From NCBI GenBank assembly GCA_947629795.1, contig CANRFC010000030.1, positions 1 through 36,963 of the forward strand: DNA of 36,963 nucleotides, written 5' to 3'. The notes under the pieces were generated by a model, which had not been told where the DNA came from, did no database searches, and saw only the letters and a program-made list of their open reading frames with translations. Position 1 is the stretch's first letter, and every line of letters starts with the position of its first letter. Below are positions 17,160 to 24,678 of this stretch, in pieces. Source of the DNA: an uncultured Oscillospiraceae bacterium. Its GTDB lineage: Bacteria > Bacillota > Clostridia > Oscillospirales > Oscillospiraceae. Position numbers and translations under genes: made by a program.

Positions 17160-17522
17160 ATGGATCAGGCGGCGGTCTTGCTCTACGACCCCCAGGGGGT
17201 CTGGACGGAGGGGGTCAAAAAGCTGTGCGCCCAGCGCGCTCTGCGGTTCCGGCGGGTGGAGGACGGCGAGCTGGGGTGGACCCTGGCCCAGCTCGCCGGC
17301 GGGAAGCGTGCCGGCGCGGCCCCCACGCTGAGACCCCTGCCTGAGCCGGTGGTGGTCTACTGCAAGGTGGGCGGGGGCGGGTTGGACCAGCTCCTGGCCG
17401 GCCTTGCCCGGCTGGGGATGCCCCGGACGGTGCTCAAGGCCGTGCTCACCCCCACCAACGCCGGCTGGACCTTTGCCGCCCTCTACGGCGAGCTGGTGCG
17501 GGAGCGGCAGGCCATGCTTTAA
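17160..17522 (+). CDS. DUF3783 family protein
   Basis: The 120-aa soluble protein starts MDQAAVLLYDPQGVWTEGVKK. The C-terminal half has the family signature: a strand (VVVYCK), a short helix (LDQLLAGLARLGMP), then LKAVLTPTNAGWTFAALYGELVRER. Function of the family is unknown. The start is ATG with AAGGAGG 8 nt upstream. It stands 104 nt before the ThrE gene, which has its own promoter. Base composition is again GC-rich like the core genome. Confidence 0.85.
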   Translation: MDQAAVLLYDPQGVWTEGVKKLCAQRALRFRRVEDGELGWTLAQLAGGKRAGAAPTLRPLPEPVVVYCKVGGGGLDQLLAGLARLGMPRTVLKAVLTPTNAGWTFAALYGELVRERQAML

Positions 17523-17562
17523 AATTTTCCGCATTTTTCCACCGGCGGCAGGCCCTTTCCTC

Positions 17563-17591
17563 TTGCCTTGGGCGGAAAATTGGGATAGAAT
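17563..17591 (+). promoter_or_regulatory. Promoter of the thrE pair
   Basis: TTGCCT (17563-17568), 17 nt, TAGAAT (17586-17591), ending 34 nt before the ThrE start. Confidence 0.55.
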
Positions 17592-17625
17592 ATATCAGTT
17601 CAGCAAACTTTTTGGAGGCGACGGC

Positions 17626-18393
17626 ATGGACTATGACAAGCTCCTCTCTCTGGCCGCCGATCTGGGCTACGGCCTGCTGGAGAGCGGCGCCGAGATCTAC
17701 CGGGTGGAGGAGTCCATCCAGCGGCTTTTGTGGGCCTACGGCGTGCAGGAGGCCCACCCCTTTGTCATTCCCAACTGCATCATCGTGTCCATGGTGACCC
17801 CCGAGGGGAGGTCCATGACCCAGGTGCGGCGGATGCCCTCCCACGGCACCGACATCGACCTGCTGGAGTGCTTCAACGACCTGTGTCGCCACCTGTGCGT
17901 GGAAAAGCCCGACCTGGATGAGGCCCGGGTCCGGCTGGAGGCGGCCCGGAAGGCCTGCCGGAGCTACTCTCTGCCCGCTATCCTGGCCTCCTACTTCATG
18001 GGCACCGCCGCCTTCGCCCTGTTTTTCAAGGGCTCCCTCCGGGACGGTCTGTGCGCCGGGATCTGCGGGGTGATCATCGGCCTGGTGGTGTCCGCCCTGG
18101 GGCGGCTGAACACCAACATGTTCCTCAAGACCCTCACGGGCTCGGCCCTGGGCTCCTTCGCCGCCCTGTTCATGACCTGGGCGGGGCTGGGGGAACACAG
18201 CGACTGCATCATCATCGGAGCCTTTATGTCCCTGGTGCCCGGCATCCTGTTCACCAACTCCTTCCGGGACGTGATGGCGGGAGACATGGTGGCCGGCCTG
18301 TCCCGGCTGGCCGATGCCCTGCTCACCGCCGTGGCTCTGGCCCTGGGTACCGCCTTCTCTCTGGGGCTGACCCGGCTGATCTGGGGGGTGTGA
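17626..18393 (+). CDS. Threonine/serine exporter, ThrE N-terminal (YjjP) subunit
   Basis: 255 aa. The soluble first part (1-110: DLGYGLLESGAEIYRVEESIQRL, PNCIIVSMVTPEG, the helical-hydrolase-like ThrE cap) is followed by about five membrane helices (from SYSLPAILASYFMG to the end), including PGILFTNSFRDVMAGDMVAGLSR. In Corynebacterium one protein holds both parts; here, as in YjjP/YjjB, the function is split over two genes 4 nt apart. The pair would export threonine, serine or dicarboxylates. The start is ATG, 6 nt after GGAGG. The frame is open for 74 codons further upstream but overlaps DUF3783. Confidence 0.9.
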   Translation: MDYDKLLSLAADLGYGLLESGAEIYRVEESIQRLLWAYGVQEAHPFVIPNCIIVSMVTPEGRSMTQVRRMPSHGTDIDLLECFNDLCRHLCVEKPDLDEARVRLEAARKACRSYSLPAILASYFMGTAAFALFFKGSLRDGLCAGICGVIIGLVVSALGRLNTNMFLKTLTGSALGSFAALFMTWAGLGEHSDCIIIGAFMSLVPGILFTNSFRDVMAGDMVAGLSRLADALLTAVALALGTAFSLGLTRLIWGV

Positions 18394-18397
18394 GAGG

Positions 18398-18838
18398 ATG
18401 GATCTCTTTCTTCCCGTGCTCTACGCCTTCCTGGGCAGCGGCGGCTTTGCCATCCTCTACAACATCCACAACCTCTCCGGCGCCCTCATCTGCGCCTGCG
18501 GCGGGGCCCTGGGGTGGCTGACCTACCTCCTCACCGGGCCGGTACTCCACAGCGACATTGCCCAGACCCTGGCGGCAGCCATCGTCATCTCCATCTATGC
18601 CGAGATCATGTCCCGCATCCGCAAGTGCCCGGTGACCAGCTATCAGCTCCTGGCCCTGTTCCCCCTGGTGCCCGGGGCGGGCATCTACTACACCATGGAG
18701 TACGCCGTGAACGGGGACGTATCCGCCTTCCTGGACTCCTTCCTCCACACGGTGGGGGTGGCCGGGGCGCTGGCGGTGGGGGTGCTCATCGTGTCCTCCA
18801 CGGTGCGCATCTGGCTGGGCCGGCGCCACCACGCGTGA
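18398..18838 (+). CDS. Threonine/serine exporter, ThrE C-terminal (YjjB/DUF3815) subunit
   Basis: The 146-aa protein has about four to five membrane helices. The signature FPLVPGAGIYYTMEY mirrors the PGILFTNSFRDV loop of the partner and is typical of YjjB. It starts 4 nt after the partner gene with GAGAGG just ahead, so both are made together and presumably form one transporter. Confidence 0.9.
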   Translation: MDLFLPVLYAFLGSGGFAILYNIHNLSGALICACGGALGWLTYLLTGPVLHSDIAQTLAAAIVISIYAEIMSRIRKCPVTSYQLLALFPLVPGAGIYYTMEYAVNGDVSAFLDSFLHTVGVAGALAVGVLIVSSTVRIWLGRRHHA

Positions 18839-18851
18839 GGGGGGCCGGACC

Positions 18852-19544
18852 GTGAAGGACTACCGCTGGCTCCTCTTTGACGCCGACAACACCCTTTTCG
18901 ACTTCGACGCCGCCGAGGAGCACCTGCTCACACGCACCTTCCTCCACTTCGGAGTGGAGCCCTCCCGGGACCGGATGGACCGCTACCGGGCCATCAACGG
19001 GGCCATGTGGGCCGCCTTCAACCGGGGGGAGATCTCCCAGGAGGCCCTGGTGGTGGAGCGCTACCGCCGGTTTCTGGAGCAGGAGGGCATTGCCGGGGAC
19101 CCGGCGGCATGGAACGACTACGGCCTGCACTGCCTGGCCCGGGATCCGGTGCTCCTGCCGGGAGCGGAGGAGCTGTGCCGGGCCCTGGCGGGACGGTACA
19201 CCCTGGCCCTCATCACCAACGGGGTGGCCTTCGTCCAGCGGGAGCGGCTGGAACGCTCCCCCCTGCGGGACTTCTTCGGAGAGAGGGTCTACATTTCCGG
19301 GGAAATGGGCTGCCGGAAACCGGAAAAGGTCTACTTTGACCGGGTGCTCGCCCATCTGGGCGCCGCGGAGGAGAAGGAGCTGGTCCTGGTCATCGGGGAC
19401 AGCCTCTCCAGCGACATCCAAGGAGCGGTGAACGCCGGGCTGGACTCGGTGTGGCTCTCCCCTGAAGAAGCCCGGGCCGGAGCGGTCCGGCCCACCTGGC
19501 AGGTCCCCTCTCTGGATCGGTTGGGAGCGCTGCTGGGGGTGTAA
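18852..19544 (+). CDS. yjjG: YjjG-type pyrimidine 5'-nucleotidase (HAD family)
   Basis: 230-aa haloacid-dehalogenase hydrolase. Motif I is LLFDADNTLFDFD (nucleophile D10, acid D12), motif II LALITNG, motif III lysine in CRKPEKVYFDRV, and motif IV VIGDSLSSDIQGA. The cap domain lies between residues 16 and 90. The subfamily dephosphorylates noncanonical pyrimidine nucleotides and so keeps them out of DNA. The start is GTG after AGGGGGG, 13 nt after the ThrE subunit gene, so it is likely in the same transcript. Confidence 0.88.
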   Translation: MKDYRWLLFDADNTLFDFDAAEEHLLTRTFLHFGVEPSRDRMDRYRAINGAMWAAFNRGEISQEALVVERYRRFLEQEGIAGDPAAWNDYGLHCLARDPVLLPGAEELCRALAGRYTLALITNGVAFVQRERLERSPLRDFFGERVYISGEMGCRKPEKVYFDRVLAHLGAAEEKELVLVIGDSLSSDIQGAVNAGLDSVWLSPEEARAGAVRPTWQVPSLDRLGALLGV

Positions 19545-19644
19545 AAATTTGTTTATGATTTGATACCGAATTGAGATGCATTTTTCCCCTCTTTTCGATA
19601 TCATGTTTCCTGCTCACGAAAGAAACGTCAAGGAGCTGATCCGT

Positions 19645-20571
19645 TTGCCGTCTCCCGCCTTCGATCCTTTTGATTACAATTCCCCCCGGCCCCGGACCTA
19701 CCGGGGCCGCCGGAAGGGGCCGCCGGTGTGGCTGCTCGTCGCCCTGGGGGTCTGTCTGCTTTTTGTGGCGGTGTATCTCTTCACCCGGCTGGGACCGGGA
19801 CAGGGCAGAGCCCTGGAGGCCCAGCCCACACCCACGCCCTCGGCGGAGCCTACCCCTACCCCCACGCCCACGCCTACGCCTACGCCCACACCGGAGCCTA
19901 CGCCGGAGCCCACGCCCGAAGTGGACTGGACTCAGCCGGTGCCCCTGGGAGAGGTCCAGGAGATGAGCTGGTTTGAAGACGCGGTGTTCGTGGGAGACTC
20001 CCGCACGGCGGGGCTGCGGCTGTACAGCGGTATCAAGGGGGCCGATTTCCTGGACTACACCGGCCTTTCCATCTACGGGGTCATGAAGGAGAAAAAGGTC
20101 ATCCGGGACGGGGAGGAGAAGATCTCCATTTTGGAGGCCCTGGCGAGGAAGCAGTACGCCAAGGTCTACATATCCCTGGGGGTCAACGAGCTGGGCTATT
20201 TTGACCCGGAGGGATATGCCGAGACCTACGGCCAGTTCATCGACAAGGTCCGGGAGCTCCAGCCTGACGCCGATATCTACGCTCAGGAGCTCATTCCGGT
20301 GAACACCCAGCAGTGCGCCGAACACAAGCAGGCCGACTATGTGAACAACGAGGGCGTGGCCAACTACAACGCCGCCCTGACCAAGCTGTGCACCGACAAG
20401 GAGATCTATTTTGTGAAGGTCTCCGAGGCCATCGTGGACGAGACCGGGGAGCCCCCCGCCGAGCTCACCGCCGACGGGGTCCACTTCCAAAAGCAGGGCT
20501 ATGTGCAGTGGCGGGACTATCTGCTCTGCCACACCATGCCCCATCAGAACGAGAAAGAGAAAGAGGATTGA
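19645..20571 (+). CDS. Membrane-anchored SGNH/GDSL hydrolase 1
   Basis: 308 aa from the chosen start: a short basic cytoplasmic tail, one membrane helix (about 28-46: VWLLVALGVCLLFVAVYLF), a Pro-Thr repeat linker (PTPTP units, about 60-92) crossing the wall, and an extracellular SGNH domain. Catalytic serine is in FVGDSRTAGL (about S119), Asn in LGVNELGYF, and the Asp/His pair in DGVHF. Such enzymes deacetylate or acetylate cell-wall sugars. Start choice: TTG, 9 nt after AAGGAG. An ATG 23 codons upstream (19576) lacks a ribosome binding site but cannot be excluded. It is the first of three linked genes. Confidence 0.85.
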   Translation: MPSPAFDPFDYNSPRPRTYRGRRKGPPVWLLVALGVCLLFVAVYLFTRLGPGQGRALEAQPTPTPSAEPTPTPTPTPTPTPTPEPTPEPTPEVDWTQPVPLGEVQEMSWFEDAVFVGDSRTAGLRLYSGIKGADFLDYTGLSIYGVMKEKKVIRDGEEKISILEALARKQYAKVYISLGVNELGYFDPEGYAETYGQFIDKVRELQPDADIYAQELIPVNTQQCAEHKQADYVNNEGVANYNAALTKLCTDKEIYFVKVSEAIVDETGEPPAELTADGVHFQKQGYVQWRDYLLCHTMPHQNEKEKED

Positions 20572-20573
20572 AC

Positions 20574-21032
20574 ATGAAAAAGACCCTCACCGCCCTTCTG
20601 GGGCTCACTCTGTGCCTGAGCCTTGCCGCCTGCGGCGGCAAGGAGGAGGCCAAGGACTTCACCGCCGCCGACGCCGATACCCTGCTGGGCACCCAGGGGG
20701 TGTTCACCGAGGCCCTCACCGAGATCGACAAGGAGACCGCCTGCGCCCTCTACGGCATCGACGAGGCCACGGTCACCGACTGCAAGATCTACGGCTCCAC
20801 CGGAGCCACCGCCGAGGAGCTGGCCGTCTTCGTGCTGGACAGTGCCGAGCACGCCGACGAGGCGGTCACCGCTTTCGGCTACCGCATCGAGGACCGGAAG
20901 GAGGGGCTGAAGGACTACCTGCCCGACGAGGTGGGCAAGCTGGACCAGGCCGTGGTGGAGAAGCGGGGCAGCTCGGTGCTCTTCGTGGTCCCCGCCGACG
21001 CCAAGGGCGTCACGGACTTTTTGGGAGGTTGA
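20574..21032 (+). CDS. DUF4358 lipoprotein
   Basis: The 152-aa exported protein has lipobox LSLAAC (C20) and then a compact domain of about 125 residues. Signature pieces are ACALYGIDEATVTDCKIYGSTGATAEELAVF and the later GSSVLFVVPAD, as in DUF4358. The family is usually found beside SGNH hydrolases and MBOAT O-acyltransferases in Firmicutes, which suggests a part in cell-surface O-acetylation. Here it stands 2 nt after one SGNH gene and 2 nt before another. Confidence 0.83.
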   Translation: MKKTLTALLGLTLCLSLAACGGKEEAKDFTAADADTLLGTQGVFTEALTEIDKETACALYGIDEATVTDCKIYGSTGATAEELAVFVLDSAEHADEAVTAFGYRIEDRKEGLKDYLPDEVGKLDQAVVEKRGSSVLFVVPADAKGVTDFLGG

Positions 21033-21034
21033 GC

Positions 21035-21769
21035 ATGAGCGCCCACATTTTGCCCCTGGTGCTCTCGGTAGCCCTGTGCGTGGGGGTGGGCAGCCAGACT
21101 GCCGTGTCCCTGAGCCAGACCCCCTCCCCTACCCTGCCCGACGTGGTGGACGCCCCCATCCGCTATGAGCTGCCGGTGCCCGAGAGCGAGAGCGTGGGCC
21201 GGGAGTGGTTTGAGGACGCGGTGATCCTGGGGGACTCCCGCACCGAGGGGCTGCTTCTTTACAGCGGCCTGAAGGTGGGTCTGGGGCTGAGCAAGGTGGG
21301 ACTCAATGTCTCCACCGCCCTCAACAAGGCCAGCTACACCGTCAACGGCAAGACCCTCACCCTGGCCCAGGCCCTGGAGGGCGGGGAGTGGACCAAGGTC
21401 TACATCATGCTGGGGGTCAACGAGTGCGCCTGGATGAACAAGGACAAGTTCTACACCAACTACTGCGGCATTGTGGACGTAGTCCGGGAGAAGCTCCCCG
21501 ACGCCCAGATCTACATACAGACCCTCCCGCCGGTCTCGGCGGCCCGCTCGGCGGGGTCGGGGCCCAACAACTCCTACGTGCGGACCTTCAATGAGCTCAT
21601 CACCAAGCTGTGCATCGAGAAGGAGGTCTACCGGGTGGACGTGGCCGAGGTCTTTACCGACGAGAGCGGCAATCTCCCCGGGAAATACTCCAGCGACGGG
21701 CTCCACTTCAACAAAAACGCCCTGAATCTCTGGATCGAGTATCTGGAGACCCACACGGTACAGGAATAA
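21035..21769 (+). CDS. Exported SGNH/GDSL hydrolase 2
   Basis: The 244-aa protein has an N-terminal hydrophobic helix (3-20) as signal or anchor, then the SGNH domain: serine block VILGDSRTEGLLLYSGL (S68), LGVNEC (Asn), and YSSDGLHFN with the Asp/His pair. It is clearly a paralogue of the first hydrolase; both share W-FEDAV-x-GDSRT-x-GL-x-LYSG and the TKLC-KE segment. It lacks the Pro-Thr linker. GGGAGG 6 nt before the ATG. Last of the three-gene set. Confidence 0.85.
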   Translation: MSAHILPLVLSVALCVGVGSQTAVSLSQTPSPTLPDVVDAPIRYELPVPESESVGREWFEDAVILGDSRTEGLLLYSGLKVGLGLSKVGLNVSTALNKASYTVNGKTLTLAQALEGGEWTKVYIMLGVNECAWMNKDKFYTNYCGIVDVVREKLPDAQIYIQTLPPVSAARSAGSGPNNSYVRTFNELITKLCIEKEVYRVDVAEVFTDESGNLPGKYSSDGLHFNKNALNLWIEYLETHTVQE

Positions 21770-21792
21770 GGCAAAAGGAAGGAGTGGCTGAG

Positions 21793-22008
21793 ATGTGTCG
21801 CGCTATGGAAGAAATCGGCAACGAGATTTGGGCTGAAGCGTATGCAAAGGGCTACGCTGAGGGCCTTGCCGAGAGTGCAGCAGAATATGCCGAGAAATTT
21901 GCCAAGCTGTGCGATGCTCTCACCAAGGAAAATCGTCTTGATGACGTGTTTCGCGCCGCGAGCGACCAATCTTTTGCCGAGACTCTATTTGAGAAGTTCG
22001 GCATCTGA
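21793..22008 (+). CDS. Small Rpn/PD-(D/E)XK-tail-like protein
   Basis: The 71-aa protein starts MCRAMEEIGNEIWAEAYAKG, with a run of YAEGLAESAAEYAEKF that is probably coiled coil, and ends SFAETLFEKFGI. This matches the C-terminal tail commonly seen in Rpn-type (transposase-derived) nucleases, where MCxAxEEI leads into AEG repeats. The nuclease domain is absent, so this is either a remnant or a stand-alone tail peptide. A good ribosome binding site (GGAAGGAG, 9 nt spacing) argues that it is still translated. It is AT-richer than its neighbours. Confidence 0.6.
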   Translation: MCRAMEEIGNEIWAEAYAKGYAEGLAESAAEYAEKFAKLCDALTKENRLDDVFRAASDQSFAETLFEKFGI

Positions 22009-22054
22009 TTTGTAATGATCCCATTTTCATAACTCACTTTTAACGCAAACAAGG

Positions 22055-22097
22055 CGAGAGGCCAACCCCTTTGGGCTGACCTCTCGTTTCTCTTTTA
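22055..22097 (+). terminator. Terminator of the plus-strand SGNH gene set
   Basis: CGAGAGG (22055-22061) pairs with CCTCTCG (22080-22086); an inner part CCC/GGG adds pairing. Then TTTCTCTTTT. It faces the end of obgE and may serve both directions. Confidence 0.75.
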
Positions 22098-22134
22098 TGA
22101 GCCTATTTTTCAACGAGCCCGGTTTTTGCCGCAT

Positions 22135-23415
22135 TCAGCTCTGGTATTCAAACTCCAGATTGTAGAGACACAGGGTGTCGCCGTCCTGGATGCCCATCTC
22201 CTCCAGGCGCTTGTAGAGCCCGGACTCCCGGAGCTGGCGCTCGAACCAGTTCTTGGACTCGAAGTCGCCGAAGTTCACGTTGGCCATGAGCTGGCGCAGC
22301 CAGGGGCCGTCCACGAACCACTCGCCGTCCTCCACCTGGATATCCAGGTCCTCGGAGGTGTCGATCTCGGGGGGACGCTCCACGTAGGTGGGCTCGTAGA
22401 CCGTGATGGGGGGCAGCTCCCGGAGCCGGTTGGCGGCAAAGAGCATCAGCTCCCGGGTGCCCTGGTGGGCGGCGGCGGAGAGCTCGAAGAAGGGCAGCCC
22501 CAGCTCCTCCACATGGGCCTTCAGGGCCTCCAGGCCGGCGCGGTCGGGGGCGATATCCACCTTGTTCCCCGCCACGATCATGGGCCTCTGGGCCAGCTCG
22601 GGGCTGTACTCCCTGAGTTCGGCGTTGATGGCCTCAAAGTCGGCCACCGGGTCCCGGCCCTCGGAGCCGGACACATCCACGATGTGGATGAGCAGGCGGC
22701 AGCGGTCGATGTGCCGGAGGAAGTCGTGGCCCAGGCCGGCCCCCTCGGCCGCTCCCTCGATGATGCCGGGGATGTCCGCCAGGACGAAGGAGAGACCGTC
22801 CTCCATGGGTACCACCCCCAGGTTGGGGGAGAGGGTGGTGAAGTGGTAGTTGGCGATCTTGGGCTGGGCCCGGGTGACCACGCTCAAAAGGGTGGACTTG
22901 CCCACATTGGGGAAGCCCACCAGGCCCACGTCGGCCAGGAGCTTGAGCTCCAGGGTCACGTCCCGCTCCTGGCCGGGCAGGCCGGCCTTGGCGAAGTGGG
23001 GGACCTGGCGGGTGGGGGTGGCGAAGTGCTGATTGCCCCAGCCCCCCTTGCCGCCCCTGCAGAGCACAAAGGTGTCCTGGCCTGCCATGTCGCAGATGAT
23101 CTCCCCGGTGGCGGTGTCCCGGACCACGGTGCCCCGGGGCACCCGGATGGTCAGGCTCTCCCCGTCCCGGCCGGAGCAGCGCTTGGTCTGCCCCGGCTGG
23201 CCGTTGCCGGCCACGTATTTCCGCTTGTAGCGGAAGTCCATGAGGGTGGACATGTGCTCGTCCACCTGGAGGATCACGTCGCCCCCCCGGCCGCCGTCCC
23301 CGCCGTCGGGGCCGCCGGCGGCCACGTATTTCTCCCGGTGGAAGGCCACCGCGCCGCCCCCGCCGTCTCCGGAGCGCACGGTGATCCGGGCCTTGTCGAT
23401 AAAGCTGTTGGCCAT
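22135..23415 (-). CDS. obgE: GTPase ObgE/CgtA
   Basis: 426-aa essential GTPase acting in late 50S ribosome assembly and stress control. It has three parts: the glycine-rich Obg fold (1-158: GDGGGGAVAFHREKYV, GGPDGGDGGRGG), the G domain (GFPNVGKSTLLS, TLSPNLGV, DIPGIIEGAAEGAGLG, NKVD), and a C-terminal OCT domain (about 350-426) found in Gram-positive Obg. ATG with AAGGAGG upstream. It follows rpmA on the same strand beyond a terminator, so it may depend on read-through or its own promoter. Confidence 0.97.
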   Translation of the reverse strand: MANSFIDKARITVRSGDGGGGAVAFHREKYVAAGGPDGGDGGRGGDVILQVDEHMSTLMDFRYKRKYVAGNGQPGQTKRCSGRDGESLTIRVPRGTVVRDTATGEIICDMAGQDTFVLCRGGKGGWGNQHFATPTRQVPHFAKAGLPGQERDVTLELKLLADVGLVGFPNVGKSTLLSVVTRAQPKIANYHFTTLSPNLGVVPMEDGLSFVLADIPGIIEGAAEGAGLGHDFLRHIDRCRLLIHIVDVSGSEGRDPVADFEAINAELREYSPELAQRPMIVAGNKVDIAPDRAGLEALKAHVEELGLPFFELSAAAHQGTRELMLFAANRLRELPPITVYEPTYVERPPEIDTSEDLDIQVEDGEWFVDGPWLRQLMANVNFGDFESKNWFERQLRESGLYKRLEEMGIQDGDTLCLYNLEFEYQS

Positions 23416-23507
23416 GAAAACGCCTCCTTACTCAGGCCGTTAGGACCCCATACATAAAATGCCGGGGTCAAGAACGCGGGCCGATGGGAACCCTACCCTC
23501 TCCTATA

Positions 23508-23542
23508 AAAACGCCCCGGACCTATTGTGTCCGGGGCGTTTT
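23508..23542 (-). terminator. Terminator of rplU-prp-rpmA
   Basis: 14-bp perfect stem AAAACGCCCCGGAC (23508-23521) with 23529-23542, loop of 7. On the minus strand it is followed by further T residues. It begins 12 nt past the rpmA stop and partly or fully separates rpmA from obgE. Confidence 0.88.
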
Positions 23543-23554
23543 GGGGTCATTCGC

Positions 23555-23842
23555 TTACTCCGCAGCGACTTCCTCAATGGAAACCTGCTTGCGGTCCTTG
23601 CCCAGGCGGGAGAACTTCACACGCCCGCTGCGCAGAGCGAACAGGGTGTTGTCGCTGCCCATGCCCACGCCCTCGCCGGCGTGGATGTGGGTGCCCCGCT
23701 GGCGGACCAGGATGTTGCCGGCCAGCACGTACTGGCCGTCGCCCCGCTTGACGCCCAGGCGCTGGGCGTGGGAATCACGGCCGTTCTTGGTGGAGCCGCC
23801 GCCCTTCTTGTGGGCGAAGAACTGGAGACCGATATTCAGCAT
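23555..23842 (-). CDS. rpmA: 50S ribosomal protein L27 (with cleaved N-terminal extension)
   Basis: 95 aa. It begins [20 protein letters not shown]. The first nine residues up to FFA are the extension known in Firmicutes, which Prp removes so that the new N-terminus can reach the peptidyl transferase centre. Core signature [19 protein letters not shown] and [19 protein letters not shown]. Third gene of the operon, 3 nt after prp. Confidence 0.98.
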   Translation of the reverse strand: MLNIGLQFFAHKKGGGSTKNGRDSHAQRLGVKRGDGQYVLAGNILVRQRGTHIHAGEGVGMGSDNTLFALRSGRVKFSRLGKDRKQVSIEEVAAE

Positions 23843-23845
23843 TGG

Positions 23846-24175
23846 TTACACCTCCATAACGATGATGTTGTCGGGATACTCCTCGTGCAGGCTGGACAGG
23901 TGCAGCATCAGGGCCGTGAGAAGGGCCTGACAGGTGCTGTGGTTGGTCTGTCCCAGACCGCCGGGGAGCTTGAGGGAGATGAGGGCCTTTTCCGGCTTGA
24001 CCTTCACCGACGCCTCCAGCCCCAGCACGTCGTTGACGGCGCACTCGGTGAGCCGGACCGCGCTGGTGACGGCGGCGCAGAGGATGTCCTCTCCCTCATC
24101 GGCAAGGCCGCTGTGCCCTTCCACCTGGAAGCTCACGATGTCCTTGCCCTCACAATGAAAGGTCGCGGTGATCAT
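23846..24175 (-). CDS. prp: Ribosomal-processing cysteine protease Prp
   Basis: 109 aa (YsxB family). The catalytic pair is visible: His in VEGHSGLADEGED (H21) and Cys in DILCAAVTSAV (C34). It cuts the L27 N-terminal extension, whose gene follows after 3 nt. The start codon overlaps the rplU stop (TGATG). The order rplU-prp-rpmA is standard for Firmicutes. Confidence 0.95.
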   Translation of the reverse strand: MITATFHCEGKDIVSFQVEGHSGLADEGEDILCAAVTSAVRLTECAVNDVLGLEASVKVKPEKALISLKLPGGLGQTNHSTCQALLTALMLHLSSLHEEYPDNIIVMEV

Positions 24176-24486
24176 CAGGCGTTGATCTTGCCGATGGTGA
24201 CCTTGGTATAGGGCTGACGATGGCCCTGCTTGCGGCGATAGTTCTTCTTGGGCTTCATCTTGAAGACGATGATCTTCTTGCCCTTGCCGTTCTTCACGAC
24301 CTCGGCGTCCACGCTGGCGCCCTCCACCACGGGGGTGCCGAAGGTGGCCTTGTCGCCGTCCAGGACGGCCAGGACCTTGTCGAACTTCACCTTGTCGCCG
24401 GCCTCCTGGGGCAGCTTCTCGATGAAGAGGGTGTCGCCCTCGGCCACCTTGTACTGCTTTCCGCCGGTCTCGATGATCGCTGTCAT
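24175..24486 (-). CDS. rplU: 50S ribosomal protein L21
   Basis: 103 aa, standard length. Starts [18 protein letters not shown] and ends with the signature [24 protein letters not shown], which binds 23S rRNA. AAGGAG 8 nt ahead of the ATG. First gene of its operon, behind a structured leader. Confidence 0.98.
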   Translation of the reverse strand: MTAIIETGGKQYKVAEGDTLFIEKLPQEAGDKVKFDKVLAVLDGDKATFGTPVVEGASVDAEVVKNGKGKKIIVFKMKPKKNYRRKQGHRQPYTKVTIGKINA

Positions 24487-24565
24487 GTGCTTTTCAACTC
24501 CTTCAATACGGGCTCGCTCTCGGGGGCGGAGGATCGCTCCTCACTTCGGGCCCATTCAAAGCGGC
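24487..24565 (-). promoter_or_regulatory. Candidate L21 leader RNA
   Basis: About 80 nt between the predicted transcription start and rplU. It contains a hairpin GAGGA-GCGA-TCCTC (24529-24542, GNRA loop), enclosed by a longer pairing of GGGC and GCCC, then the ribosome binding site. In Bacillus and relatives an L21 leader regulates this operon by feedback. The match here rests on place and structure only. Confidence 0.5.
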
Positions 24566-24571
24566 TTTAGT

Positions 24572-24600
24572 AGTATATCAATCAAATCCTCAAAAGTCAA
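24572..24600 (-). promoter_or_regulatory. rplU operon promoter
   Basis: TTGACT (24595-24600), 17 nt, TATACT (24572-24577). Confidence 0.85.
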
Positions 24601-24635
24601 GGCTTTTCCCCGGTTTTGCAAATATTTTTGCCAAG

Positions 24636-24663
24636 AAAAGGGGCCTGCCCGCCGGCAGGCCCC
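24636..24663 (-). terminator. Terminator of the alcohol dehydrogenase gene
   Basis: GGGGCCTGCC (24640-24649) pairs with GGCAGGCCCC (24654-24663), loop of 4. On the minus strand it is followed by TTTTCTTGG. Confidence 0.85.
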
Positions 24664-24678
24664 ACATTTTGTCCCTCT

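Noticed and set aside
19829-19925. Short tandem repeat of CCTACG/CCCACG units
   Set aside because: It encodes the Pro-Thr wall-spanning linker of the SGNH hydrolase; not a CRISPR or microsatellite of separate interest.
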